A stretch of 18,186 nucleotides of DNA from Candidatus Saccharimonadota bacterium (GTDB lineage: Bacteria > Patescibacteriota > Saccharimonadia > Saccharimonadales > EFPC-124): NCBI GenBank assembly GCA_016880595.1, contig JAEHDC010000009.1, positions 1 through 18,186 of the forward strand, given 5' to 3'. Made by a program: the position numbers and the translations under genes. The notes beneath the pieces were generated by a model. That model was not told where the DNA came from. It made no database searches and saw only the letters and a list, made by a program, of their open reading frames with translations. Shown here piece by piece: positions 7,053-13,159 of this stretch. Every line of letters starts with the position of its first letter. The stretch's first letter is position 1.

Positions 7053-7844
7053 TCAAGTGGCAAACGAGGTTGTTATTGCCTCAAAGACCTGCGTTGGTTT
7101 TTGCATGGTATAAACTGCGGCTTTTGCCGCTACGCTGCCGCGCCAAATTAGCATTGGATTTTCCCAAGGCGTTGTGCTAACTTTTCCGCCGCGTGCTGCA
7201 ATTAGTTGGTTTTGATGAAATGTCACCACTGTTGCCGGATATGTTATGGTGAATTTGTGCAGTGCCTCGACCAGGTTTGTAAGTTGCATACTAAATAATA
7301 ATGTTTTAGGATAATATACACTTTGAAATATTTTTTGGAGTTGCGCAAAGGTTGCAATAAAAACAATGCTTGGCTGCTGCAACAAACTTGGCCATTGTGG
7401 CTTTATGAGATCCAGGGCATCACGCGTGACCACTGTTATCTTGTCTGGAAAGGCTTGCAGGAGCTGCTCGTAAACAATGGCGGTTTCGCTGTTGCGCCCG
7501 GCGTCGCCGATTAGCAATACGGCGTTTGCCCAAGAAGTTGCGGCTTTTAATTGCGGCAAACTGTCCTTGGTGATTCCGCCGCTGGTGTTGGTTGGCACGT
7601 AAACGCAGTCTAGCACTGACGAACCAATTTTTTGCTTTAAAGCATCTGGCAAAATTACGCGGCATTCGCCTGCCCCAGCTTTTTGGGCGTCGGCATAGGC
7701 CTGTGCAACAGATGCAAAACCGTGTGCATTGCCGCCAACAATAAGCAGCTTGCCGGCAAGCGATTTTTGTTCGGGCTTGTCCCACTCAATTTGCGGAAAG
7801 AGCGGCGCACCAGGCTTTTGTTTTTGCCAATAGTCATAATCCAT
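7053..7844 (-). CDS. NAD(P)HX dehydratase / carbohydrate-kinase fold protein, active site degenerate
   Basis: 263 aa. The N-terminal half matches the YjeF C-terminal (ADP/ATP-dependent NAD(P)H-hydrate dehydratase) fold: KLLIVGGNAHGFASVAQAY with the AGAGECRVILPDAL continuation, then ANAVLLIGDAGRNSET in place of the usual GPGLGR loop. Near the C-terminus, where family members carry GTGDVLAG with the catalytic Asp, this protein reads NPMLIWRGSVAAKAAVY, so the GTGD motif and its Asp are absent. The usual NPHPGE stretch is also replaced (VTRDALDLIKPQW). The family repairs hydrated NAD(P)H. With these changes it may be inactive, or act on or bind another nucleotide ligand. A TATAAT box (7851-7856) lies 6 nt before the ATG, so a leaderless transcript is expected. 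Fold assignment is fairly confident; the function is not. Confidence 0.78.
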   Translation of the reverse strand: MDYDYWQKQKPGAPLFPQIEWDKPEQKSLAGKLLIVGGNAHGFASVAQAYADAQKAGAGECRVILPDALKQKIGSSVLDCVYVPTNTSGGITKDSLPQLKAATSWANAVLLIGDAGRNSETAIVYEQLLQAFPDKITVVTRDALDLIKPQWPSLLQQPSIVFIATFAQLQKIFQSVYYPKTLLFSMQLTNLVEALHKFTITYPATVVTFHQNQLIAARGGKVSTTPWENPMLIWRGSVAAKAAVYTMQKPTQVFEAITTSFAT

Positions 7845-7850
7845 ATCTGT

Positions 7851-7856
7851 ATTATA
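7851..7856 (-). promoter_or_regulatory. -10 box of the NAD(P)HX-dehydratase-like gene
   Basis: A perfect TATAAT on the minus strand lies 6 nt from the ATG. The ACAGAT sequence directly before this ATG also precedes the gltX ATG. Confidence 0.55.
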
Positions 7857-8065
7857 GCGGTTGTTAGTGGTTGAATCTAGCGTATAGATATTACGCTCGC
7901 AAATACTCCATAAAACTCGCCAATTTCTCCCCTGCCTAACATTTCCTTCGGCGAAGTGCCAAAACTTCGTGGCGTATTGCCACAGACTACTCCCGCAGCT
8001 CGTTTGGTTTCTTTTTAGGACGCCTACCTTTTAGGTTGCAAAGGTGGTGGATTGATACGAACGCT
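7857..8065 (+). other. Gene-free stretch with small inverted repeats
   Basis: No convincing gene lies here. Visible structure: CGAAGT/ACTTCG around 6 nt (7953-7970), immediately followed by a GTGGC/GCCAC hairpin with a 5-nt loop (ending at 7984), and a repeated TTTTAGG (about 8013-8019 and 8029-8034). On the minus strand an open frame of 45 codons (8014-7880, ending TAG 7877-7879) reads protein-like (KETKRAAG..., GNTPRSFGTSPKEM, LGRGEIGEFYG) but has no good start. It could be a gene remnant, a dispersed repeat or a structured RNA; strand and nature are undecided. Confidence 0.4.
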
Positions 8066-8093
8066 TTGATTTTATTGTAGAAGATGATAAAAT
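8066..8093 (+). promoter_or_regulatory. Promoter of the 8166 gene
   Basis: TTGATT (8066-8071) and TAAAAT (8088-8093) are 16 bp apart. The predicted start of transcription is near 8100, at the base of the first leader hairpin. Confidence 0.55.
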
Positions 8094-8100
8094 AATTTCA

Positions 8101-8147
8101 GCTCACGTCTGTGAGCGTACTTTTTGGCAGAGTGGCATTTGCGCCAC
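8101..8147 (+). promoter_or_regulatory. Two hairpins in the 5' leader of the 8166 gene
   Basis: GCTCAC-GTCT-GTGAGC (8101-8116) begins at the predicted transcript 5' end. GTGGC (8132-8136) pairs with GCCAC (8143-8147) eight bases before the GAGGAG Shine-Dalgarno site. Five Ts (8121-8125) lie between them. This could be a stability element or a control element; no known riboswitch was recognised. Confidence 0.45.
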
Positions 8148-8165
8148 AAGGCATGAGGAGATGAC

Positions 8166-8753
8166 GTGCTTAGTGTAATTAGTGTAAAAGGTCGGGTTGC
8201 AGTACTTCCTCCCGAGACGCGTGATGGCAATCCTGATGTCAGGGTAAATTTGGATTTTAGGCTTACAGAAGAGTCGCCTCGCCGCTACGATTCTTTGGAT
8301 TATCTTGCGGACAATCATTCTGTTGTGGATTACGGAGCGATGCTGAGTCAGCAATTGCGGCGTATTGATGGTGTTGATAGTGTCGCAATGGGCCATTATG
8401 GCTGCCTGGTTACGGTTGGTGGCATTTTTGGCAGAGCGCACCTGAAAGATGAAATTATCGCTACCGTTGAACGCACAATTAGTGTGAGAATTCCTTGGAT
8501 CGTTGGTCGCAGCGGTAGCAATTGGATGTTTCGGTTTGCTTCCCCATTGATGACCACGAGTGGTTGGATCGACAATCCTGATAATCCTTCGTCGTTTGAC
8601 CGTCTCACTGAGCTTGGTCGCGTTGTGTGCGATATGCTTAAGGTTGCGCGGGTTAGTAAGTACGAAGTGATCGTTGCATCCGATGGGCCAATGTGCGATT
8701 GTCCGATTGCTGATGTTGTAGGAAATCGAGAAGTTGAATTTGAATGGATTTGA
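8166..8753 (+). CDS. Unrecognised soluble protein
   Basis: 195 aa from GTG 8166, which follows GAGGAG (8155-8160) by 5 nt. There are no signal peptide or membrane segments. The central part (YGAMLSQQLRRIDGVDSV, then CLVTVGGIF and LKDEIIATVERTI, about residues 57-107) has the spacing of a small alpha/beta module with an I-x-GV-x-SV turn. It is vaguely reminiscent of the N-terminal domain of Nfu-type proteins or of HMA/ACT-like folds, but this is too weak to name. The C-terminus contains MCDCPIADV with two nearby cysteines and ends VEFEWI. It is flanked by its own promoter, a structured leader and a long 3' hairpin, and is followed by another gene of the same cassette style. It is the only clearly full-length soluble member of the set. 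Confidence 0.7.
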   Translation: MLSVISVKGRVAVLPPETRDGNPDVRVNLDFRLTEESPRRYDSLDYLADNHSVVDYGAMLSQQLRRIDGVDSVAMGHYGCLVTVGGIFGRAHLKDEIIATVERTISVRIPWIVGRSGSNWMFRFASPLMTTSGWIDNPDNPSSFDRLTELGRVVCDMLKVARVSKYEVIVASDGPMCDCPIADVVGNREVEFEWI

Positions 8754-8761
8754 CCTCTAAT

Positions 8762-8805
8762 GCATGAGCGCACCCTGGCCTTGTTGGTCGTGGGCGCGCT
8801 CATGC
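8762..8805 (+). terminator. Long GC-rich hairpin after the 8166 gene
   Basis: GCATGAGCGC (8762-8771) pairs perfectly with GCGCTCATGC (8796-8805). The stem continues inward through CCC/GGG (8773-8775 with 8792-8794) and further weak pairs. There is no T-run after it. Confidence 0.6.
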
Positions 8806-8836
8806 GCAAGTTACTCTGCCAAAATACTGTTTAAGC

Positions 8837-8865
8837 TTGCAATTTCTTAATGAATGTGTTATCAT
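8837..8865 (+). promoter_or_regulatory. Promoter of the 8902 gene
   Basis: TTGCAA (8837-8842) and TATCAT (8860-8865) are 17 bp apart, 36 nt before the ATG. Confidence 0.65.
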
Positions 8866-8901
8866 CTATACATTCGTCAAACCCTATGAAGGGATAAGAC
8901 A

Positions 8902-9333
8902 ATGCTATTTTTTTGGTATGTTGTCGCTACAACCGTGACCGTTGGCTCAATGTTTTTGGCATTGAGTCTTGACGATCAGTATCGAGCGGCTTGGGTGGCA
9001 AAGTCTGGGTCTGATGTCTGGCTTTCTTTGCTGCCGACGGACGAGGGTGCAAGGCTTGGCCGCGCCAGCAGAATGAGAGAATTGCGCTGGGCGCAGATTA
9101 AGCTTTCAGCTCCAATTATGTTGGTAATAGTGTCGGGCGGCGGATCGTCGCTACTCGCTGGCTGCATTTCAATTTGGCTAGCAACGGTAACGGTTATCTC
9201 TGGTGCCTTTTGTATTATGACTATAGTGCCAAAGCACAGAAGATGTGACGTTGCTCCCCGTCACTTTATGTGGCAGGTTCTGTGCTGGTCGGCAATTGCT
9301 GGCCTAGCTTCGCCGGCGGTGTTCCTTGTTTGA
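8902..9333 (+). CDS. Unrecognised small membrane protein
   Basis: 143 aa from ATG 8902, with a GAAGGG Shine-Dalgarno-like site (8888-8893) at about 8 nt. Hydrophobic segments are at about 2-22, 68-90, 92-108 and 123-142, giving probably four membrane helices. The loop after the first helix (LDDQYRAAWVAK to LPTDEGARLGRASRMRELRWAQ) is long and ends strongly basic. A GGGSS turn separates helices two and three. I recognise no family. The gene is monocistronic with its own promoter and a 12-bp hairpin 9 nt after the stop, and is convergent with exodeoxyribonuclease III. Confidence 0.72.
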   Translation: MLFFWYVVATTVTVGSMFLALSLDDQYRAAWVAKSGSDVWLSLLPTDEGARLGRASRMRELRWAQIKLSAPIMLVIVSGGGSSLLAGCISIWLATVTVISGAFCIMTIVPKHRRCDVAPRHFMWQVLCWSAIAGLASPAVFLV

Positions 9334-9342
9334 CGAACCATA

Positions 9343-9383
9343 GACCGCGCTGCACCTTATCTTTAAGGTTTTGCAGCGCGGTC
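9343..9383 (+). terminator. Hairpin between the 8902 gene and convergent exoIII
   Basis: GACCGCGCTGCA (9343-9354) pairs perfectly with TGCAGCGCGGTC (9372-9383). The stem continues CCTT/AAGG inside, after a three-T bulge. It is followed only by a weak T-rich stretch (CATTTTA). Confidence 0.65.
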
Positions 9384-9391
9384 GTTCCATT

Positions 9392-10189
9392 TTACGGCTC
9401 CATTGTTAAACTTATTGGGCAGTGATCGCTGCCAAGTATTTGCGGATAAATTTCCGCATTTTTTATTTTGCTTTTTAAGCTTTTTGATGCCATAAAATAG
9501 TCAATGCGCCAACCGACATTACGCGCCCGAGCATTAGAAAAGTGGGTCCACCAGGTGTAAAAACCATTTCCTTTTTTAAAAAGGCGCAGAGTATCAATAA
9601 AGCCGGCATCAATAAATGCCTGGAATCCAGCCCGTTCTTCATCTGTAAAACCGTGCATTTTGTGGTTGGAATCTGGTCGCGCCAAATCTAGTTCGGTGTG
9701 TGCAACGTTAAAATCGCCGCAAAAAATAACTGGCTTGGAATCTTCTAATTGCTTGCAATATGCTAAGAATCCTGGATCCCAATGCTTTTGACGCAGTTTT
9801 AGGCGTGACAATTCTCGTTTGCTATTTGGAGTATAAACCGTCACCAAAAAGAATTTGTCAAACTCGGCAGTCTGCACGCGGCCTTCTTTGTTGGGGTCGC
9901 CAAATTCATCGCCAGTAATTTGAAATTTTTTAATAATATTCTCTGGAAAACCATTGGTGATTTTGAGCGGCTGAGTTTTGCTAAAAATCGCTGTGCCACT
10001 GTAGCCCTTTTTTTGCGCGGAGTTCCAAAACTCATAATACTGCGGCAAATCAATTATCGCCTCGCCAGGCTGAGCCTTTGTTTCCTGCAGGCATAAAATG
10101 TCTGGTTGCTCCTGTTGGATAAAATTCAAAAGATCACCACTGCGCAGCGCTGCGCGAATACCGTTGATGTTCCAGGAATAGAGTTTCAT
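9392..10189 (-). CDS. Exodeoxyribonuclease III / AP endonuclease
   Basis: 265 aa from ATG 10189 (MKLYSWNINGIR). The longer frame from 10207 would start upstream of the -10 box. This enzyme of the exonuclease-endonuclease-phosphatase fold cuts DNA at abasic sites and has 3'-5' exonuclease and 3'-repair activity in base excision repair. All signature segments are present: the metal-binding Glu in LCLQETKA (Glu36), YSGTAIFSK (about 63-71), GDFNVAHTELDLARP (Asp159, Asn161), WRIDYFMAS (Asp230) and GSDHCPI (Asp255/His256). Length is normal for the family. It is divergent from pyrH. TATACT (10196-10201) lies 6 nt upstream of the ATG, predicting a leaderless mRNA. ExoIII (xth) and ExoA-type orthologues are hard to separate by eye, so I leave the symbol empty. 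Confidence 0.96.
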   Translation of the reverse strand: MKLYSWNINGIRAALRSGDLLNFIQQEQPDILCLQETKAQPGEAIIDLPQYYEFWNSAQKKGYSGTAIFSKTQPLKITNGFPENIIKKFQITGDEFGDPNKEGRVQTAEFDKFFLVTVYTPNSKRELSRLKLRQKHWDPGFLAYCKQLEDSKPVIFCGDFNVAHTELDLARPDSNHKMHGFTDEERAGFQAFIDAGFIDTLRLFKKGNGFYTWWTHFSNARARNVGWRIDYFMASKSLKSKIKNAEIYPQILGSDHCPISLTMEP

Positions 10190-10195
10190 AAGTTT

Positions 10196-10266
10196 AGTAT
10201 AGCGCAAAATATCAGCCGGTGTATTCCAATTTTATACTTGAGCAACCACCCAAACCATGTTAAGCT
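10196..10266. promoter_or_regulatory. Divergent leaderless promoters of exoIII and pyrH
   Basis: For exoIII (minus), TATACT at 10196-10201 is 6 nt from its ATG. For pyrH (plus), TTGAGC (10238-10243) and TAAGCT (10261-10266) are 17 bp apart, 7 nt before ATG 10274. Both predict transcripts beginning at or within 2 nt of the start codon. Confidence 0.5.
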
Positions 10267-10273
10267 GATGGGG

Positions 10274-10981
10274 ATGAAATACACACGAATTTTAGTTAAG
10301 ATCTCTGGCGAACAACTGGCTGGCGAAGGTGGCCAAGGGTTCGATGCTGCTACTTCCAAGCAAGTAGCCAGCGAAATTGCGCAAGTTGTGGCAACTGGCG
10401 CAGAAGTTGTTGTAATAGTTGGCGGCGGCAATTATGTGCGTGGCGCACAGTTGGCTGGCGCAGGCTTAAGCCGCGTGACAGCCGATTTTATGGGAATGCT
10501 TTCCGGAGTAATGAACGCCACCGCACTAGGTGACGTTTTTAATTCTAACAGCGTTCCGGCAAGCGTTCTGACCACTGTTATGGTTGACCAAGTGGCAGAT
10601 TATTACACGCAGCGTCGCGCTTTACACCACCTCCGTAAGCGTCGTGTAGTTATTGTTGGCGGCGGAATTGCCAGGCCGTACTTTACGCATGACACTGTGG
10701 CGGTAAGTTTGGCGCTGGAGCTGGACTGTGACATAGTTTGCAAAATCACCAAAGTAGATGGCGTTTACAGCAAAGATCCGGCAAAGTTTGATGACGCTCA
10801 GCGCCTAGACAGCATGACCTTTGACCAAGCGGTTGCCGACCCAAACATAAAAGTTATGGACAAGGCCGCGCTTGGCTTAGCCATGGAAAACAACAAGCCA
10901 ATTGTGGTTTGTGATCTGGCTACGCCAGGCAACCTGCGCCGATTGGTTGAGGGTGAGAAGGTTGGAACAATGATCAGCTAG
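10274..10981 (+). CDS. pyrH: UMP kinase
   Basis: 235 aa from ATG 10274 (MKYTRILVKISGE). The in-frame ATG at 10268 is only 1 nt from the -10 box, and the much longer open frame from 10106 runs through the divergent exoIII gene. Bacterial UMP kinase, an amino-acid-kinase-fold hexamer, phosphorylates UMP to UDP with ATP. Visible motifs: the phosphate-binding Lys in LVKISGE (Lys9), VIVGGGNYVRG (48-57), VTADFMGMLSGVMNA (68-82), GGGIARPYFTHDTVAV (about 129-144, usually GGTGNPFFTTD), and KVDGVYSKDP (150-159). Length is standard. In an organism with reduced nucleotide synthesis it would be needed to activate salvaged uridylate. A short hairpin follows the stop. Confidence 0.96.
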   Translation: MKYTRILVKISGEQLAGEGGQGFDAATSKQVASEIAQVVATGAEVVVIVGGGNYVRGAQLAGAGLSRVTADFMGMLSGVMNATALGDVFNSNSVPASVLTTVMVDQVADYYTQRRALHHLRKRRVVIVGGGIARPYFTHDTVAVSLALELDCDIVCKITKVDGVYSKDPAKFDDAQRLDSMTFDQAVADPNIKVMDKAALGLAMENNKPIVVCDLATPGNLRRLVEGEKVGTMIS

Positions 10982-10982
10982 G

Positions 10983-11007
10983 TACTGACTTTGTGCACTG
11001 GTCAGTA
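10983..11007 (+). terminator. Possible weak terminator after pyrH
   Basis: TACTGAC (10983-10989) pairs with GTCAGTA (11001-11007) around an 11-nt loop. It is followed by AATTGAATT rather than a T-run. It lies in the 69-bp gap between the convergent pyrH and smpB stops. Confidence 0.4.
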
Positions 11008-11050
11008 AATTGAATTGAGCGGTTATACCTGTAAGGACGAGGGTTGCGGC

Positions 11051-11512
11051 TTAGCTATATTTTGCTATCCGCTTGTTCTCGCGCTCGATGTCACGCTGTT
11101 TAATTGTCTCGCGCTTGTCGTATTTTTTCTTGCCTTTGGCTATGGCAATTTTTAGTTTAACAAACCGCGTTCGCGTGGTCATGCTTAATGGCACGACAGT
11201 TAGCCCCTGATCTTTGGCCGCGATGATTTGGTCAATTTCTTTTTTATTAGCCAAAAGCTTGCGCGGACTGGTCTCAACCACGCGCGTAGTCTTCCCTGGC
11301 TCTGTATTCAAGACAGAAAATGAGGCGTTGGTCAGCCATAGCTCGTTATTGTGCACGGTTACGTAGCTACCTTTTAAGCTGACCTGCCCGCTCCGTGCCG
11401 CCTTTACTTCTTTGCCAGAAAGAATTATGCCAACATTAAACTCTTCGCGCAAATCGTAGTCGTAGTGCGCTCGGCGATTTAATATTGATGCTTCTGGCTG
11501 TTTTTTTGTCAT
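11051..11512 (-). CDS. smpB: SsrA-binding protein SmpB
   Basis: 153 aa, normal length. SmpB binds tmRNA and brings it to stalled ribosomes for trans-translation. Diagnostic segments: NRRAHYDYDLREEFNVGIILSG with KEVKAARSGQVSLKGSYV (11-49), the MTTRTRFVKLKIAIAKGKKKYDKRE block (about 110-134) and the basic tail IKQRDIERENKRIAKYS that enters the ribosomal A site. The middle region (ASFSVLNTEPGKTTRVVETSPRKLL) lacks the usual HISPY-type sequence, so this copy is somewhat divergent. The tmRNA gene is not in this window. TATACT (11522-11527) is 9 nt before the ATG, with TTCACC 17 bp upstream of it, predicting a leader of only 1-3 nt. Confidence 0.97.
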   Translation of the reverse strand: MTKKQPEASILNRRAHYDYDLREEFNVGIILSGKEVKAARSGQVSLKGSYVTVHNNELWLTNASFSVLNTEPGKTTRVVETSPRKLLANKKEIDQIIAAKDQGLTVVPLSMTTRTRFVKLKIAIAKGKKKYDKRETIKQRDIERENKRIAKYS

Positions 11513-11553
11513 ATTGCGTTTAGTATAGCGTAAATTGAACAGAGGTGAAAGGC

Positions 11554-11582
11554 TTGACGAAATCTTTGATACGTGAGATAGT
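11554..11582 (+). promoter_or_regulatory. Promoter of the six-TM protein gene
   Basis: TTGACG (11554-11559) and GATAGT (11577-11582) are 17 bp apart, 60 nt before TTG 11643. The -10 is imperfect but is preceded by TGA. It lies about 30 bp beyond the divergent smpB promoter. Confidence 0.45.
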
Positions 11583-11642
11583 TGGCTTAGAACCAGCGAT
11601 TAATTATTTCTGGCTTGTTCCGACTACTTTTTGGAGGTTGTT

Positions 11643-12338
11643 TTGTTTTATGACAAGCTGCCCATCGTTGGAAATCTGGCGCGTATTCCTAGCTTTCTTG
11701 CCGGCCATTCACCTTGGGGAGCGGCCGTAGCAGGCCTATTACTCGGCTTGTTCTTGACGCCGGGTATGATGTTTGTTTTGGCTATTGTTGCCGAGGGCCG
11801 TTTTTTGCATTATAAAGACCAGTTTAGGGCCTTCATGCCAGGTGATATTCTCCTTGGAATATCATTTGCACTGTTTTGCCAAACCGCATCGATATACAAA
11901 GATGAGCATGCCTATGGATCCAAATGGGTGCAGCTACTGGCCATTATTGCGGGGTTGGCCGTCGTGGTTGCAAAGGGTACTCTTGACATTGTCAGCTGCA
12001 TTCTCGGAGTTAATAATAACGATCATTACACGCGTAAGCAGCTACTGTCGGTAACTAAGGTTTACCACAACACTGTAGCGTATTTTGTGTACGTTTTTCT
12101 ATTTGTTTCTGTGGGTGTTCCGAGCTTGGTTTGCGCTATTTACCGCCCCAAGCTTCTGCCGACTGTAGTGTTGGCTGCGGCTTTTATTGTTTTGCTTTGC
12201 TGGTTTGTATTGCTTATTAGGGATTGCATTGCTCCTACATGTAACACTGCTCATGTTGAAGTTAAATCTCATCATTGGCTCGTTGGTTTACCACTGATCT
12301 TGCTGGCATTTGCCAGCTTGACATACCTCATTAGTTAG
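11643..12338 (+). CDS. Unrecognised six-TM membrane protein
   Basis: 231 aa if started at TTG 11643, with GGAGG (11633-11637) 5 nt upstream. TTG 11631 would place the Shine-Dalgarno site inside the gene. Hydrophobic segments lie at about 25-50, 66-81, 95-110, 145-166, 172-192 and 213-230. The loop after the third contains DIVSCILGVNNNDHYTRKQ and VYHNTVAY with His/Asn/Tyr residues. A second His-containing stretch (CNTAHVEVKSHHW) precedes the last helix. The scattered membrane-proximal histidines (DEHAY, DHYT, VYHN, SHHW) are intriguing, but I match no family. The stop TAG (12336-12338) overlaps the stop of the convergent GT2 gene, and the terminator hairpin lies within the GT2 coding region. 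Confidence 0.72.
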   Translation: MFYDKLPIVGNLARIPSFLAGHSPWGAAVAGLLLGLFLTPGMMFVLAIVAEGRFLHYKDQFRAFMPGDILLGISFALFCQTASIYKDEHAYGSKWVQLLAIIAGLAVVVAKGTLDIVSCILGVNNNDHYTRKQLLSVTKVYHNTVAYFVYVFLFVSVGVPSLVCAIYRPKLLPTVVLAAAFIVLLCWFVLLIRDCIAPTCNTAHVEVKSHHWLVGLPLILLAFASLTYLIS

Positions 12339-13138
12339 TCGGACGGCTGTTCGGTTTGGGATTTTCTCGGCCGAGCAGCCATTATTTTTTTATCTGTTTT
12401 ACTAAAAACCCCAAAATTGTAAAGCGCTTCTTCGCGCGGGGCGTACTTGTAGTTAAAGAAGATCCGGTTAATTTCGGCTTTGGTGTAAATAGATAAGATT
12501 GTAAATCGACCGTCGTGCACGTAGCGTCGGTTGCTTAGTTTAAAGCGCACAGATTTTAGCAGCCGAAAGGCCGCGCCACTCTCTACTGCGCGCTTGACAT
12601 AGTCATGGTCTTCGGAATGCAAAAAGCTTTCGTTGAAGCCGCCAATTTTTTTATGCCATCTTCTTTTTGTAAAAATGCAAAAGCCGCTGCCCATTGGATT
12701 TTTTGAGTACTGAAAAGATGCGTTATAGAGGTTAATGGCTTTGGCGCCAAGCCGGTCGATTTTTGGCGATCCAGAATCTACATAAAAATATGCGCTGGCC
12801 AAATCCAACTTGCGTTGTTCAAATTCGGTAACTGCGTCTTCAAGGAAGTTTGGTAGCAATTCAACGTCGGAATCTAAAAACAATAGAACATCGCCAGAGG
12901 CAAAATCCGCGCCTCTGTTGCGAGCAGCTCCGGCACCTCGCGGTTCGCCGATGTCGACCAGCTTGAGTGGCAAAATTTTTGCAAAGTTTTCTGCGCTATT
13001 TTTTGTGCCATCTGTAGAATGGTTGTCAGCGACAATAACTTCAAATGGCTGTACGCTTTGTTTTTGAATACTTTTTAGTAGGCGGTCTATGTAACCTTCC
13101 TCGTTGTAGGCCGGAATGACGATGCTAATCTTAGACAT
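12335..13138 (-). CDS. Family 2 glycosyltransferase
   Basis: 267 aa. GT-A fold enzyme transferring a sugar from a nucleotide-sugar donor. Visible features: ISIVIPAYNEEGYIDRLLKSIQKQ (4-27), the donor-binding VIVADNHSTDGT (34-45), GAARNRGADFASGDVLLFLDSDVE with the metal-binding D-S-D at 89-91, and an acceptor-side block with GGFNESFLHSEDHDY, whose E-D pair is the likely base. No membrane helix follows, so it is probably a cytoplasmic or peripheral enzyme. The acceptor is unknown. It lies directly downstream of the glycoside hydrolase-like gene with 21 bp between them, yet has its own TATAAT (13148-13153) 9 nt upstream. The C-terminal tail AARPRKSQTEQPSD is encoded by DNA that doubles as the terminator of the convergent gene. 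Confidence 0.92.
   Translation of the reverse strand: MSKISIVIPAYNEEGYIDRLLKSIQKQSVQPFEVIVADNHSTDGTKNSAENFAKILPLKLVDIGEPRGAGAARNRGADFASGDVLLFLDSDVELLPNFLEDAVTEFEQRKLDLASAYFYVDSGSPKIDRLGAKAINLYNASFQYSKNPMGSGFCIFTKRRWHKKIGGFNESFLHSEDHDYVKRAVESGAAFRLLKSVRFKLSNRRYVHDGRFTILSIYTKAEINRIFFNYKYAPREEALYNFGVFSKTDKKIMAARPRKSQTEQPSD
12345..12390 (+). terminator. Terminator of the six-TM gene, inside the GT2 coding end
   Basis: GGCTGTTCGG (12345-12354) pairs with CCGAGCAGCC (12371-12380) with one G-U pair and a 16-nt loop, followed by a T-rich run (ATTATTTTTTTA). The whole element lies within the last ~20 codons of the convergent glycosyltransferase. Confidence 0.6.
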
Positions 13139-13147
13139 GTTATTGCT

Positions 13148-13153
13148 ATTATA
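13148..13153 (-). promoter_or_regulatory. -10 box of the GT2 gene
   Basis: A perfect TATAAT on the minus strand lies 9 nt before the GT2 ATG and just after the stop of the upstream gene. This suggests independent, near-leaderless transcription. Confidence 0.5.
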
Positions 13154-13159
13154 CCAAGC

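Noticed and set aside
6854..7063. Minus-strand 69-codon frame containing GRESNSHS and LSPARLPIPPLAH
   Set aside because: It reads through the antisense of tRNA-Leu; this is a well-known type of spurious ORF.
7420..7785. Minus-strand 121-codon Arg/Cys-rich frame
   Set aside because: It is a frame shadow of the NAD(P)HX-dehydratase-like gene.
8166..8753. Assignment of the 8166 protein as an Nfu-type iron-sulfur scaffold
   Set aside because: Only a loose I-x-GV-x-SV spacing supports it. The CxxC iron-sulfur motif of Nfu is absent (only C-D-C near the end), so no function is named.
10106..10273. N-terminal extension of pyrH
   Set aside because: The extension overlaps the divergent exoIII gene and both promoters; the family's normal start is at 10274.
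11545..11730. Plus-strand frame starting just after the smpB promoter
   Set aside because: The start is too close to its only Shine-Dalgarno-like sequence, it overlaps the six-TM gene in another frame, and the latter has the better signals.
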